This document shows positions 16,892 through 25,700 of a stretch of DNA of 64,000 nt, in pieces. A model generated the notes under the pieces. It saw only the letters and a program-made list of their open reading frames with translations, did not search any database and had not been told where the DNA came from. The stretch is from Microtetraspora fusca (GTDB lineage Bacteria; Actinomycetota; Actinomycetes; Streptosporangiales; Streptosporangiaceae): contig NZ_BBYK01000048.1 in NCBI RefSeq assembly GCF_001570365.1, positions 124,001 to 188,000 on the forward strand, in the 5' to 3' direction. A program made the translations under genes and the position numbers. Positions within the stretch are counted from its first letter, which is position 1, and the number at the start of each line of letters is the position of its first letter.

Positions 16892-17476
16892 TCAGGCGGC
16901 GCCGGGGATGGTGACGTTCTGCTCCTTGAACGGGTAGCCCGTCTTGGTGGCGTCACCCTGGAGGGCGTCCATGGAGCCCTTGCTGGCGTCGAGGTCGGCC
17001 GACGTGGCGGTGCCGCTCTTCAGCTTGTCCGTGAGGTTGGTGAAGTGGCCGGTGACCCCCTCGACGGCCTTGCACAGCTTCGGATTGGCCGCGGCGAAGC
17101 CCTTGGCGACCTTCAGCTCATGCAGGGCGAAAGCACCGGCCACCGCCGCCTTCAGGAACGTGCGTTTCCGCTTCTCCGCCCCGGCCTGGAAGCCACCGCT
17201 GCGCAGCGGCTTGTAGATGTAGCGATGAAAGGCACCCAGCGCGAGACCCGCGTGCAGCGCGAAGCGGGTCTTGGCGAACCGCTTGGCGTTGCCTCCCGTC
17301 GGACACGCGCCGGCGTACTCGCCCTCGGTGCTCGTGGGAGCCACCGCCTTGGGGGCGCCCGCGCCTTCGCGGGCCACGGTGGTGGTCGTGCTGCCGCCGC
17401 AGCCGGCGAGCAGCGTCACCGCCAGCAGAGCCGCCGCCGCGTTCACGCCGACAGATCGAATACTCCGCGCCGCCAC
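16892..17476 (-). CDS. Uncharacterised lipoprotein
   Basis: 194 residues. Start GTG 17476 is set by a strong AGGAGGA six bases upstream; longer in-frame openings lack one. Lipoprotein signal: VAARSIRSVGVN, hydrophobic AAAALLAVTLLAG, then lipid-anchored Cys in LAGCGG near residue 24, and a Ser/Thr-rich linker. The mature domain (about 65-194) is basic and mostly helical, with a Cys pair (YAGACP and PKLCKAV), a His/Tyr-rich stretch FHRYIYKPL, and an inner hydrophobic helix AAVAGAFALHELK. I do not recognise a characterised family. It would be anchored on the outer face of the membrane. Divergent from the siderophore importer but not obviously linked to it. Confidence 0.7.
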   Translation of the reverse strand: MAARSIRSVGVNAAAALLAVTLLAGCGGSTTTTVAREGAGAPKAVAPTSTEGEYAGACPTGGNAKRFAKTRFALHAGLALGAFHRYIYKPLRSGGFQAGAEKRKRTFLKAAVAGAFALHELKVAKGFAAANPKLCKAVEGVTGHFTNLTDKLKSGTATSADLDASKGSMDALQGDATKTGYPFKEQNVTIPGAA

Positions 17477-18139
17477 TTCGTTCCTCCTATGGATGCCTGT
17501 TATCCGGCGGCGTACCGGTCCGCGATCGTCGGGGTTCTCGGATGCCGGACCGCCGCCGGTCGATGTGCTCATGGCCCTGTGTCGTCGAGTCGGGACGCGC
17601 CGGGCATCGGCACGACTTTCGTCCGGATGGTGGCTCCGGACGCCGCCCTTCGCTCGCGCCCGGCCCGACGAACCCAATCTGACAGGGCCCGTTCGACGTC
17701 TTCGCTCGGCCACCGTCCGTGGCTGGTCATGAAAAACTCAACACCTCGGCGGGCCGAGCCGCCGCCGGGCGTCGTTCAGGCGATCGGGTCGCCACGGCGC
17801 TCTCGGCCGGCCCGCCCTCCGGCGCCGACTCCGCCGGCCGGATCGGCCCGGCCACGACCATGCGGTTCAGCGGCGCGACCTGCCGCACCGCAGGCATTCG
17901 CGTACCCTCCCGGCCTCTTCGCGTGGCCGACCCGACGGCCGAACGCCGCCGGGTAATGATCCGGTCATCGACAGGTAGATTGCGCACGAAGGGCCGGTTA
18001 GGTTAGCCTCACCTAAGTGCATGGCCCTGGTGGTGACCTGCGCGGTTTTCCGCTCGGGCTCATTCCGCGGGGCGCGTACCTCCGCCTCCTCGCGGAGGGG
18101 AACACGACCCGCGCCGTCCGCAAAACGCAAGGAACATCG
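17477..18139. other. Long divergent regulatory region
   Basis: 663 bases between the lipoprotein start and the siderophore-binding protein start. It contains the lipoprotein ribosome site at its left edge and the iron box at 17998-18016 near its right end. Open frames on both strands (for example about 17720-18006 rightward) lack a ribosome site, domain or codon bias. The 123 bases after the iron box form the untranslated leader of the importer mRNA. Confidence 0.55.
17998..18016 (+). promoter_or_regulatory. DtxR/IdeR-type iron box
   Basis: TTAGGTTAGCCTCACCTAA is a 19-bp near-perfect match to the DtxR/IdeR/DmdR consensus dyad (TTAGGTTAGGCTAACCTAA; 17 of 19). It stands 124 bases before the siderophore-binding lipoprotein gene. 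Fe(II)-loaded repressor bound here would shut the importer when iron is plentiful. Confidence 0.9.
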
Positions 18140-19186
18140 ATGCCGTTCTCGTTCACCCGTGTGCGCCGCCGCGCGCTCACCGTCTCGACGATCGCCGCCG
18201 CGGCCGTCCTCGCCCTGGGGGCCTGCTCGGCGACCGATGAGAAGCCCGCCCCCGAACCGGCGAAAGCCGCGAGCGCCGTCTTCCCCGTCACGATCGACAG
18301 CGCGCTCGGCCAGGCGACGATCAACGAGAAGCCGGAACGGATCGTCACCCTCGGACAGGGCTCGGCCGAGACCGCGATCGCGCTGGGCCACACACCGGTC
18401 GGCATCGAGAGCTACCCGTGGGGCAGCGACAAGACCGGGTACCTGCCGTGGATCCACGAGGCGGTGACCAAGGCCGGCGGCACGCTGCCGAAGCAGTTCG
18501 CCGGCGGTGAGGACATCGACTTCGACACGATCGTCGAACTCCGCCCGGACGTGATCCTGGCCCCCTGGTCCGGCATCACCAAGGAGCAGTACGACATCCT
18601 CAAGGACATCGCGCCCACCGTGGCCTACCCGGGCGAGCCGTGGACGACGAAGTGGGACGAGCAGATCCAGATCATCGCCAAGGCGCTGGGCCGGCCCACC
18701 GACGGCGACACGCTGATCGCGCAGATCAAGCGGCAGCTCGCCGACGCGGCCGCGTCCCGCCCGCGGTACAAGGACGTGACCTTCTCCTACATCTACACCA
18801 CCGGTCCCGGCACGCTCGGCGTGTTCCTGCCGGGGGAACAGCGGGTCGACATGGTCTCGGCTCTGGGACTCACGGTCGACCCGGTGGCGAACTCCTTCGA
18901 GGAGACCAAGGGCACCGCCTCCGCCCTGATCGGCCTGGAGAACGCGCCGAAGCTCGCGAACAGCGACCTGATCTTCACCTTCTACATGGACGACAAGACC
19001 CGCAAGGAGATCGAGGCGCAGAAGCTGTACGCCGCGATCCCGGCGGTCAAGCGCGGCGGCGTCGTGTCCAGCGACGACAACTCGTTCGTCACCGCGTCGT
19101 CGATCATCAACCCGCTCACCGTTCCGTGGGTGATCGATCGGTACCTGCCACTGATCGACAAGGCCGTGTCCACCCTCGACCGCTGA
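18140..19186 (+). CDS. Iron-siderophore ABC transporter substrate-binding lipoprotein (FecB/FhuD family)
   Basis: 348-residue lipoprotein. Signal: basic RVRRRAL, hydrophobic TVSTIAAAAVLALG, lipobox LGAC with Cys near residue 29. The mature part is a two-lobed periplasmic-binding-protein class III (TroA-like) fold: ERIVTLGQGSAETAIALGHTPVGI in lobe 1, FDTIVELRPDVILAPWSGI, a rigid connecting helix, and a second lobe with NSDLIFTFYMDD. Start ATG 18140 follows AAGGA at six bases; longer in-frame openings run back to the iron box and lack a ribosome site. It captures a ferric siderophore for the two permeases downstream. Iron-regulated through the box at 17998. Confidence 0.93.
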   Translation: MPFSFTRVRRRALTVSTIAAAAVLALGACSATDEKPAPEPAKAASAVFPVTIDSALGQATINEKPERIVTLGQGSAETAIALGHTPVGIESYPWGSDKTGYLPWIHEAVTKAGGTLPKQFAGGEDIDFDTIVELRPDVILAPWSGITKEQYDILKDIAPTVAYPGEPWTTKWDEQIQIIAKALGRPTDGDTLIAQIKRQLADAAASRPRYKDVTFSYIYTTGPGTLGVFLPGEQRVDMVSALGLTVDPVANSFEETKGTASALIGLENAPKLANSDLIFTFYMDDKTRKEIEAQKLYAAIPAVKRGGVVSSDDNSFVTASSIINPLTVPWVIDRYLPLIDKAVSTLDR

Positions 19187-19208
19187 GCCCGCGGACGGCC
19201 CGTCGCCC

Positions 19209-20246
19209 ATGTCCACCGGTTCCCTGTCCCGTCCGCGCGAGGCCGCGGCGAAACGCGCCGGCCTCGCGCGGCGGCTGTCCTTCCTGCTCCTCGCCCTGGT
19301 CGTGCTCGCTCTGGCGATCCTCGCGAGCGTCGCGTTCGGCAGCCACCCCACCTCGCTCTCCCAGGTGTTCGCCGTACTGAACGGCACCGCGGACCCCGAC
19401 ATCGCCGTCGTCGTGGAGAGCCGCTATCCGCGTACGGCGCTCGGCCTCCTGGCCGGGCTCTGCCTCGCCGTCGCGGGCACGCTCATGCAGGGCGTGACCA
19501 GGAACCCCCTCGCCGACCCCGGTCTGCTCGGCATCACGGCCGGCGCGTCCGCCGGGATCGTCACCGCCACGGCCTTTCTCGGCGCGTCCGGCCAGTGGGC
19601 CGCCGTCTGGTGGGCGCTGGCCGGGGCGCTCGCCGCCGGGGTGCTCGTCCACGTCATCGGAACGGCGGGATCCGCCGGCGGCCTGGTACGGCTCGTCCTC
19701 GCCGGAGCCGTGGTCTCGGCGGTTCTCGGGGCGTACGTGCAGGCGGTGGCGCTGAGCAAGCCGCAGGTCTTCGACAGCTACCGCTACTGGGTGGTCGGCG
19801 CTCTGGGCGGCCGGGACTTCGACGTCTTCGTCTCGGTGCTCCCGCCCGCCGTCGCCGGTCTCGTCGTCGCGGTGCTGCTGAGTTCGGGCCTGAACACGCT
19901 CGCGCTCGGCGACGAGTCCGCGGCGGCGCTCGGCGCCAACCCGGCCGTGATGCGTTCGGGTGGACTCCTCGCCGCCGTGCTGCTGAGCACGGCGGCGACC
20001 GCGGCGGTCGGCCCCATCGCCTTCGTCGGCCTGGCCGTGCCGCACATGGTCAGGGCGCTGGTCGGCGTGGATTTCCGGGTCCAGATCGCGTTCTCCGCCG
20101 TCATCGGTCCCGCTCTGCTGCTTCTCGCCGACGTGGTGGGCCGCCTGGTGCTGCGGCCGCAGGAACTCATGGTGGGCGTCGTGACCGCGTTCATCGGAGC
20201 CCCGGCGCTGCTCCTCGCGGTGCGCAGGATGAAGGGCGCCTCATGA
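19209..20246 (+). CDS. FecCD-family siderophore ABC permease, subunit 1
   Basis: 345 residues, ten predicted transmembrane helices as in BtuC/FecCD permeases. Family marks: ESRYPRTALGLLAGLCLAVAG near the N-terminus, MQGVTRNPLADPGLLGI, and GPIAFVGLAVPHMVRALVG before the last helices, the ATPase-contact region. Its stop overlaps the next permease ATG by four bases (ATGA). The two different permeases form a heterodimer. Confidence 0.94.
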   Translation: MSTGSLSRPREAAAKRAGLARRLSFLLLALVVLALAILASVAFGSHPTSLSQVFAVLNGTADPDIAVVVESRYPRTALGLLAGLCLAVAGTLMQGVTRNPLADPGLLGITAGASAGIVTATAFLGASGQWAAVWWALAGALAAGVLVHVIGTAGSAGGLVRLVLAGAVVSAVLGAYVQAVALSKPQVFDSYRYWVVGALGGRDFDVFVSVLPPAVAGLVVAVLLSSGLNTLALGDESAAALGANPAVMRSGGLLAAVLLSTAATAAVGPIAFVGLAVPHMVRALVGVDFRVQIAFSAVIGPALLLLADVVGRLVLRPQELMVGVVTAFIGAPALLLAVRRMKGAS

Positions 20247-21295
20247 CCAGAACCCGCGCCGCGTCCCCGCGCGGCTTCGTCACGATCGGACGCGCCGTGG
20301 CGATCCCGGTCGCGCGCGTCTCCGTGGTCGTCGCGATCGTCACGGTCGTCCTCATCGTCGCGGCCGCCGTCGCCACGCTGTCACTGGGCCGGCTCGGCGT
20401 CCCCGTCACCGATCTTCCCCGTGCGCTCACCGGAGGCGCGGACGGCGCGCAGGCGTTCGTGCTGGGACGGCTGCGCGGGCCCCGCCTGGTCGTGGCCGTC
20501 GGTACCGGGGCCGCGCTCGGGCTCTCCGGCGCGCTGTTCCAGACCGTCACCCGCAACCCGCTCGGCAGCCCCGACGTGATCGGGCTCGCCGCCGGCGCGG
20601 GAGCGGGCGCCGCGGTCGTCGCGCTGTACCTGCCCGGCGTGCTGCCGGTGCCCGTCGGCGCCTTGGCCGGCGCCGCGGCCGCGATGGCGCTGGTCTACGT
20701 GTCGACCGGGACCGGCTTCCGCAATCCCGGGCGGCTCATCGTGGCCGGCATCGGCGTCTTCTCGATCGCCACGGCGTTCACGCAGTACGTGGTGTACGCC
20801 GTGGAGCGGGACAAGGCCGCCGTGCTCACCGCGTACGTCAACGGCAGCCTGGCGGCGCGGTCCTGGAGTCACGCGGTCACGATCTGGGCGGTGCTCCTTG
20901 TGGTGGTGCCGTTGGTCGCGCTCATCGCCGGACGCCTGGAGATCGGCGAGATGGGCGACGAACTCGCCGGAGTGCTCGGAGCCGGGCCGAGATCCACCTG
21001 GGCATGGGCCGTCACGCTCTCGATCGTCCTTTCCGCGGGGGCCGTCTCCGTGGCCGGGCCGATCGCCTTCATCGCGCTGACCGCCCCGCAGATCGCCAAA
21101 CGGGTCACCGGACGGCCGGGCCCGCATCTGACGCCGTCCGCGCTGGTCGGCGCCCTGCTGCTGGTGCTGGCGGATCTCGCCGCGCAGCAGTCGCCCCTCC
21201 CGGTGAACCTGCCGGTCGGCATCTACACGCTGGCGCTCGGCGGCGCCTACCTCGGCCATCTGCTGATCCGCGAGTGGAGAAAGGGACGCCTGTGA
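20243..21295 (+). CDS. FecCD-family siderophore ABC permease, subunit 2
   Basis: 350 residues, ten helices after a cytoplasmic N-terminus of about 25 residues. Shows LRGPRLVVAVGTGAALGLSGALFQTVTRNPLGSPD-type sequence in the first third and GPIAFIALTAPQIAKRVTG in the last. Start is the ATG overlapping the previous stop; the frame is open far upstream but only as a shadow of the first permease. GTGA overlap couples it to the ATPase gene. Confidence 0.94.
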   Translation: MTRTRAASPRGFVTIGRAVAIPVARVSVVVAIVTVVLIVAAAVATLSLGRLGVPVTDLPRALTGGADGAQAFVLGRLRGPRLVVAVGTGAALGLSGALFQTVTRNPLGSPDVIGLAAGAGAGAAVVALYLPGVLPVPVGALAGAAAAMALVYVSTGTGFRNPGRLIVAGIGVFSIATAFTQYVVYAVERDKAAVLTAYVNGSLAARSWSHAVTIWAVLLVVVPLVALIAGRLEIGEMGDELAGVLGAGPRSTWAWAVTLSIVLSAGAVSVAGPIAFIALTAPQIAKRVTGRPGPHLTPSALVGALLLVLADLAAQQSPLPVNLPVGIYTLALGGAYLGHLLIREWRKGRL

Positions 21296-22122
21296 ACACT
21301 CCAGCTGAACCGGGCGGGAAAGGGCTGAACGTACGGGAGGTGACGCTCTCCTACGGCGGCGCCCCGATCGTGCGCGAGGTCAGCCTCGACATCCCGCACC
21401 GCGGCTTCACCATGATCATCGGGCCGAACGGGTGTGGCAAGTCGACCCTGATCAAGGCGCTGGCGCGCGGGCTGAAGCCGGCTGGCGGTCGCGTGCTGCT
21501 GCACGGCAGGGACCTCTGGACGTACCGGGGCAAGGAAGCCGCCCGCCACGTGGCACTCCTGCCGCAGACCCCGGTCGCGCCCGACGGGATCACCGTACGA
21601 GACCTGGTACGCCGGGGCCGCTACCCCCACCACACGCTGCTCCGCCAGTGGTCACCGGACGACGACACGGCGATCGGCTTCGCGCTCGACCGCACCGGCC
21701 TGTCCGATCTCGCGGACGCGCAGGTGAACGAGCTGTCCGGTGGCCAGCGGCAGCGTGCCTGGATCGCCATGGTCCTGGCGCAGCAGACGAACCTGCTGCT
21801 CCTCGACGAGCCGACCACCTTCCTCGACATCGCCCACCAGTACGAGTTGCTGGAGCTCTGCCGGGAACTCCACGACGAGGGCAAGACCATCGTCGCCGTG
21901 CTCCACGACCTCAACCAGGCCGCCCGGTTCGCCTCCCATCTGGTCGTGATGCGTCGCGGTCAGGTGGTCGCCGAAGGTCCACCGGCCGAGGTGCTGACCT
22001 CGGGGCTCGTCGCGGACGTCTTCGGGCTGGCCTGCGACATCGTGCCCGACCCGCGGACGTTCACCCCGATGGTCGTCCCGCACGCCCGCTTCCCCGCGAG
22101 TTCGAGTCCCGGCGCCGCCTGA
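21292..22122 (+). CDS. Siderophore ABC transporter ATP-binding protein (FecE/FepC type)
   Basis: 276-residue ATPase. Walker A is IGPNGCGKSTL, Q loop in LLPQTPVAPDG, signature LSGGQRQR, Walker B LLLLDEPTTFLD, switch His in VLHDLNQAARF. These match the FepC/FhuC subclass. Start GTG 21292 overlaps the permease stop (GTGA). With the 18140 lipoprotein and both permeases it makes a complete ferric-siderophore importer. No siderophore biosynthesis or reductase gene is in the window, so the ligand may be made elsewhere or taken from neighbours. Confidence 0.95.
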   Translation: MNTPAEPGGKGLNVREVTLSYGGAPIVREVSLDIPHRGFTMIIGPNGCGKSTLIKALARGLKPAGGRVLLHGRDLWTYRGKEAARHVALLPQTPVAPDGITVRDLVRRGRYPHHTLLRQWSPDDDTAIGFALDRTGLSDLADAQVNELSGGQRQRAWIAMVLAQQTNLLLLDEPTTFLDIAHQYELLELCRELHDEGKTIVAVLHDLNQAARFASHLVVMRRGQVVAEGPPAEVLTSGLVADVFGLACDIVPDPRTFTPMVVPHARFPASSSPGAA

Positions 22123-22266
22123 CGACCTACCGGCGTAGGAGCCCCTACTCGTAGTACTTGAGAGCTACGCGAGAAGTTCGCTCCCTGGCGGGACGCCGCC
22201 CAGGAGGGGTGGTCCATAGCTTCGGTTCCCGACGTACGAGAGATCCGTTACGGAAGGACCACCCCC

Positions 22267-23232
22267 ATGGCGTCCACCCCGCTGCGCCGTGCCCTGCTCG
22301 CCGCGCTCGTCGCCGGGTCGGTGGCGGTGCCGGTGTCGGGCGCGGCCCGCTCCGCGGCCGTCCCCGCGCCCGTCCCCGCTGTCTCCGCCGCCTGGGCTCC
22401 GCCGCGGGCCGTGACTCCCCCGGCTTTGACCGAGCAGTACGCCGTCAGCCGTGCGGCCATCCGGGCGGCCGAGCGGACGGCCGCCGGTCACGGCGACCGG
22501 TGGCGGGCCGGGATGCTGCGGGCGCTGGCGGATCCGGCGCGACAGTTCCTGTTCTTCGACGGCCGTGACGGTGGCCGGGCGGCCGAGGTCTACGGCGACC
22601 TGTCGGCGGCGGAGCGGATCGCCGTGCTGGTTCCCGGCGCCGACACCAATCTCGACAAGTACGGGCTCCTGCGCGGCGGCGCGTCGCGGCTGGCGCGGGA
22701 GCTCGGTACGCGGTCCGCGGTCATCGCCTGGTTGGGCTATCGGACGCCCAGCACGGTGAGCCTGGCGGCGCTGACGCCCGGCCGAGCGGATGAGGCCGTC
22801 CCCGTTCTTCGGGCGTTCGTCCGGGGGTTGGGGGTGGCCCGGCCCGGCGCGCGGATCTCGCTGCTGTGTCACTCCTACGGGAGCGTGGTCTGCGCCCGGG
22901 CCGCGTCCGACCTGGAGGTCGCGGACATCGTCCTGTACGGCAGCGCCGGGGTGGCCGCCGGCGACGTCGCCGCGTTGCGGACGCGGGCGACGGTGTGGGC
23001 CGGCCGGGGTGGCGGTGACTGGATCGCCGGCGTGCCGCACGTCCAGCTCCGTCTTCCGTTCGTCACGGTCGGGTTCGGGGTCGATCCGGTGTCCCCGGAG
23101 TTCGGCGCGCGCGTCTTCGCGGCGGGTGACGGCGGGCACAGCGACTACCTGAAGGCGGGTTCCCCGTCGCTGGAGAACATCGCCAGGATCGTCCGCGGAC
23201 AGCTCCCTCCGGTGGTGCGTCGTGGTGCGTGA
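22267..23232 (+). CDS. Secreted alpha/beta hydrolase, DUF1023-like
   Basis: 321 residues with an N-terminal signal peptide (TPLRRALLAALVAGSVAVPVSGAARSA), likely exported. The catalytic core has VLVPGADTNLDKYG as oxyanion region, nucleophile Ser203 in CHSYGS, acid candidate Asp in GVDPVSPEFG, and His in GDGGHSDYL, as in the DUF1023 family of actinobacterial hydrolases. Start ATG follows GGAAGG. It overlaps the acyltransferase gene by 11 bases, so the two are cotranslated; a hydrolase acting on an acylated cell-surface product is a reasonable guess only. Confidence 0.88.
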   Translation: MASTPLRRALLAALVAGSVAVPVSGAARSAAVPAPVPAVSAAWAPPRAVTPPALTEQYAVSRAAIRAAERTAAGHGDRWRAGMLRALADPARQFLFFDGRDGGRAAEVYGDLSAAERIAVLVPGADTNLDKYGLLRGGASRLARELGTRSAVIAWLGYRTPSTVSLAALTPGRADEAVPVLRAFVRGLGVARPGARISLLCHSYGSVVCARAASDLEVADIVLYGSAGVAAGDVAALRTRATVWAGRGGGDWIAGVPHVQLRLPFVTVGFGVDPVSPEFGARVFAAGDGGHSDYLKAGSPSLENIARIVRGQLPPVVRRGA

Positions 23233-24370
23233 CCTCATCCGGCGGATCGACGCGGTGACTCCCGCCGGCCGCGACCGTGCCGTGGACGCGCTGCGCGCCC
23301 TGGCCGTCGGCGGTGTGGTGGTCGGCCACTGGCTGGTGACCGCCCTGGTTCTCGACAGCGGCACGGTGCGTACCGCCAGCCCGCTGCGCTCCATGCCGCA
23401 GCTCGCCCCCTTTTCCTGGACGTTCCAGACGTTGGCGGTCTTCTTCCTGGTGGGCGGCTGGACGGGGGCGCGTGGCTACGCCTCGGCGCGTGCCCGAGGC
23501 CGGACGTACGGACGGTGGCTGGGCGGGCGGATGGCCCGCCTGTCGCGGCCGGTCGCCGTCGTGCCGGCCGTATGGGTCCTGGTCGCCGTGGTGCTCCTCG
23601 CCTCCGGCGCCGGGCTGGAGACCGTGCGCGTGCTGGTCAAGCTGGTGTACTCCCCGTTGTGGTTCCTGCTGGTCTTCGCGGCGCTGACGGCGGCGACCCC
23701 GCTGGCGGCGAAGCTGCACCCGCTGTGGCCGTTCGCCGCCGTCGCGCTCGTCGACCTGGTCCGGTACGGCCTGGGCGGGCCCGCCTGGCTCGGCTGGATC
23801 AACGTGGCCGCCGGCTGGCTGGTGCCGTACTGCCTGGGGGCGGCGTGGGGGCGGGGCGGTCTGCGCGGCGGCGCGACCGGATGGGTTCTGCTGCTCGGCG
23901 GCGCCGCCGCCACCGCGGCGCTCATCGGCTGGGGCGGCTATCCGGTCGCCATGGTCGGGGTGCCCGGCGCCGCGATCTCCAACCTCGCCCCGCCCACCCT
24001 CGCGGCCGTCACGTTCGGGGTGGCCCAGTGCGGTGCGGCGCTGCTGCTGGCCGGCCCGCTGCGGCGGGCGCTGCGCCACCCCGTCGCCTGGGCGGTCGTG
24101 GCGCTGGTGAACCTGTCCGCGATGACGATCTTCCTCTGGCACCAGACCGCGATGATCGCGGTGACCGCCCTCGGCCTGCTCGCGGACGCGCCCGTGCCCG
24201 GCCTGCACACCGTCCCCGACAGCTCAGGCTGGGTGCTCGCCCGGCTGGCCTGGCTGCCGGCGTTCCTCCTGGCCTTGCTGGTGTGCGTGGCCGCGTTCGG
24301 CGTCCACGAGCACGGGCGGACAGTACGCGGAAAGCGCCCCACGCAGGAGTTGGAGGTGCGGCGTGCTTAG
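23222..24370 (+). CDS. Acyltransferase 3 family membrane protein
   Basis: 382 residues, ten or so hydrophobic helices. The acyltransferase-3 signature is in the N-terminal part: RAVDALRALAVGGVVVGHW, with the catalytic-site His in VGHW, followed by FFLVGG. A basic loop RARGRTYGRWLGGRMARL sits between helices. Members O-acylate sugars, lipids or peptides at the membrane from cytosolic acyl-CoA. Start GTG 23222. It overlaps the histidine-kinase start by eight bases, placing hydrolase, acyltransferase, kinase and regulator in one operon. Confidence 0.87.
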   Translation: MVRDLIRRIDAVTPAGRDRAVDALRALAVGGVVVGHWLVTALVLDSGTVRTASPLRSMPQLAPFSWTFQTLAVFFLVGGWTGARGYASARARGRTYGRWLGGRMARLSRPVAVVPAVWVLVAVVLLASGAGLETVRVLVKLVYSPLWFLLVFAALTAATPLAAKLHPLWPFAAVALVDLVRYGLGGPAWLGWINVAAGWLVPYCLGAAWGRGGLRGGATGWVLLLGGAAATAALIGWGGYPVAMVGVPGAAISNLAPPTLAAVTFGVAQCGAALLLAGPLRRALRHPVAWAVVALVNLSAMTIFLWHQTAMIAVTALGLLADAPVPGLHTVPDSSGWVLARLAWLPAFLLALLVCVAAFGVHEHGRTVRGKRPTQELEVRRA

Positions 24371-25700
24371 GGTGATTCCCGTGCAAAAGGGGGAGACAGG
24401 CGCCGGGGCGCGGTTCGTGGCGGCGCTGCGGGCGGTGCCGCGCAACCTGCGCGACGACCTGTGGACGACGGCGCATGACCCGCTATCGCGTACGGAGCGG
24501 CCCGGCTGGCGGGACTGGATGCCGGCGTTCGCGCTGGTGCTGGGGTTCACCGCGGCGTTGATCGCCATCCCCAACGTCAACCAGCTCACCGCGGTCTACG
24601 GGCTGAACATGTCGTACGCCGTGCTGCTCGGCGGACTCCAGTCGGCGGCGCTCGTCCTCGCGCTCGTCCGGCCGGTGCCGGCGTGGTGGGCGGTCACGAT
24701 CGCCATGGTCATCGTCACGGCGCTCGCGGAGCCACGCGCCCCGGACGTGTTCCTCCCCTGGACCGGCCCCGGGCTCGCCCTGCAGGCCGGAGTGTTGCTG
24801 CTCCTGGCGTTGCGGGTCCGCCCGCGGGCCGCGGTCGAGGCGCTGCTGATCAGCATTCTGGTGGGACTCGCCGGCGGCCTGTTCGTCTCCCGGGCGCACG
24901 ACTACGACATCGGTGCCGCCGCCGCGATTCTCACCACCGTGGTCGTGATCGGCGCCGCGCTGCGCGCCAGCCGGGTGGCCCGTACGGAACTGGTCATGCA
25001 GGAGGAGCTCACCGCCGAGGAGCGGGCCCGGCGCACCCTGCTGGAGGAGCGCAACCGGATCGCGCGCGAGCTGCACGACGTGCTCGCCCACCACATGTCG
25101 TTGATCTCCATCCAGGCGCAGGTCGCGCCGCACCTGGTCGAGGACCCGCCCGACGAGCTGAAGGAGAACCTCGCGGCGATCCGGGAGAACGCGGTGGAGG
25201 CGCTGACCGAGCTGCGCCGTGTGCTGGGCGTGCTGCGGTCGGAGGACCCCCTCTCGGAGGGGGCACGGCACACGCCGCAGCCCACCCTCGACCGGCTGGA
25301 CGAGCTGGTCGGCAATGTGCGCGACGCCGGGCAAACCGTCACCGCCCGGACCACCGGTGAGCCACGTCCGCTGTCGCCGGGCGTCGAGTTGTCGGCGTTT
25401 CGCATCGTCCAGGAGGCGCTCAGCAACGTGATGCGGCACGCCCCCGGAACGGAGGCGCGGGTGGAACTCGGGTACGAGCCGCACGCTCTCGCCATCCGGG
25501 TCACCAACACCGCCCCGGCCGAGCCCGCCCCGCCTTCCCGGACCGCCGGGCACGGGCTCTTGGGCATGCGCGAGCGCACGACCATGCTGGGCGGCGAACT
25601 GGCCGTCGGGTCCACCCCCGACGGGGGCTACGAAGTGACCGCGATCCTGCCCGCCACCCCGCGGAAGCCGCCCGCCAACCAGGTTGAGGACACCCCGTGA
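24363..25700 (+). CDS. Sensor histidine kinase, NarL-system (HisKA_3) type
   Basis: 445-residue membrane kinase. About five hydrophobic helices (residues about 45-200) form the sensor. The HisKA_3 domain has phosphoacceptor His in RNRIARELHDVLAHHMS, and the C-terminal HATPase_c has NVMRHAPG-like N box and GHGLLGMRERTTMLGG. No extracytoplasmic domain of any size, so it senses at or within the membrane. ATGA overlap with the response regulator at 25697. Start GTG 24363; a second candidate is GTG 24382. Confidence 0.93.
   Translation: MLRVIPVQKGETGAGARFVAALRAVPRNLRDDLWTTAHDPLSRTERPGWRDWMPAFALVLGFTAALIAIPNVNQLTAVYGLNMSYAVLLGGLQSAALVLALVRPVPAWWAVTIAMVIVTALAEPRAPDVFLPWTGPGLALQAGVLLLLALRVRPRAAVEALLISILVGLAGGLFVSRAHDYDIGAAAAILTTVVVIGAALRASRVARTELVMQEELTAEERARRTLLEERNRIARELHDVLAHHMSLISIQAQVAPHLVEDPPDELKENLAAIRENAVEALTELRRVLGVLRSEDPLSEGARHTPQPTLDRLDELVGNVRDAGQTVTARTTGEPRPLSPGVELSAFRIVQEALSNVMRHAPGTEARVELGYEPHALAIRVTNTAPAEPAPPSRTAGHGLLGMRERTTMLGGELAVGSTPDGGYEVTAILPATPRKPPANQVEDTP

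Noticed and set aside
18017-18139. N-terminal extension of the siderophore-binding protein back to the iron box
   Set aside because: It would put 41 residues before the lipoprotein signal, and AAGGA precedes the ATG at 18140.
17140-22122. Siderophore biosynthetic gene cluster
   Set aside because: Only uptake genes are present; no synthetase, decarboxylase or exporter.
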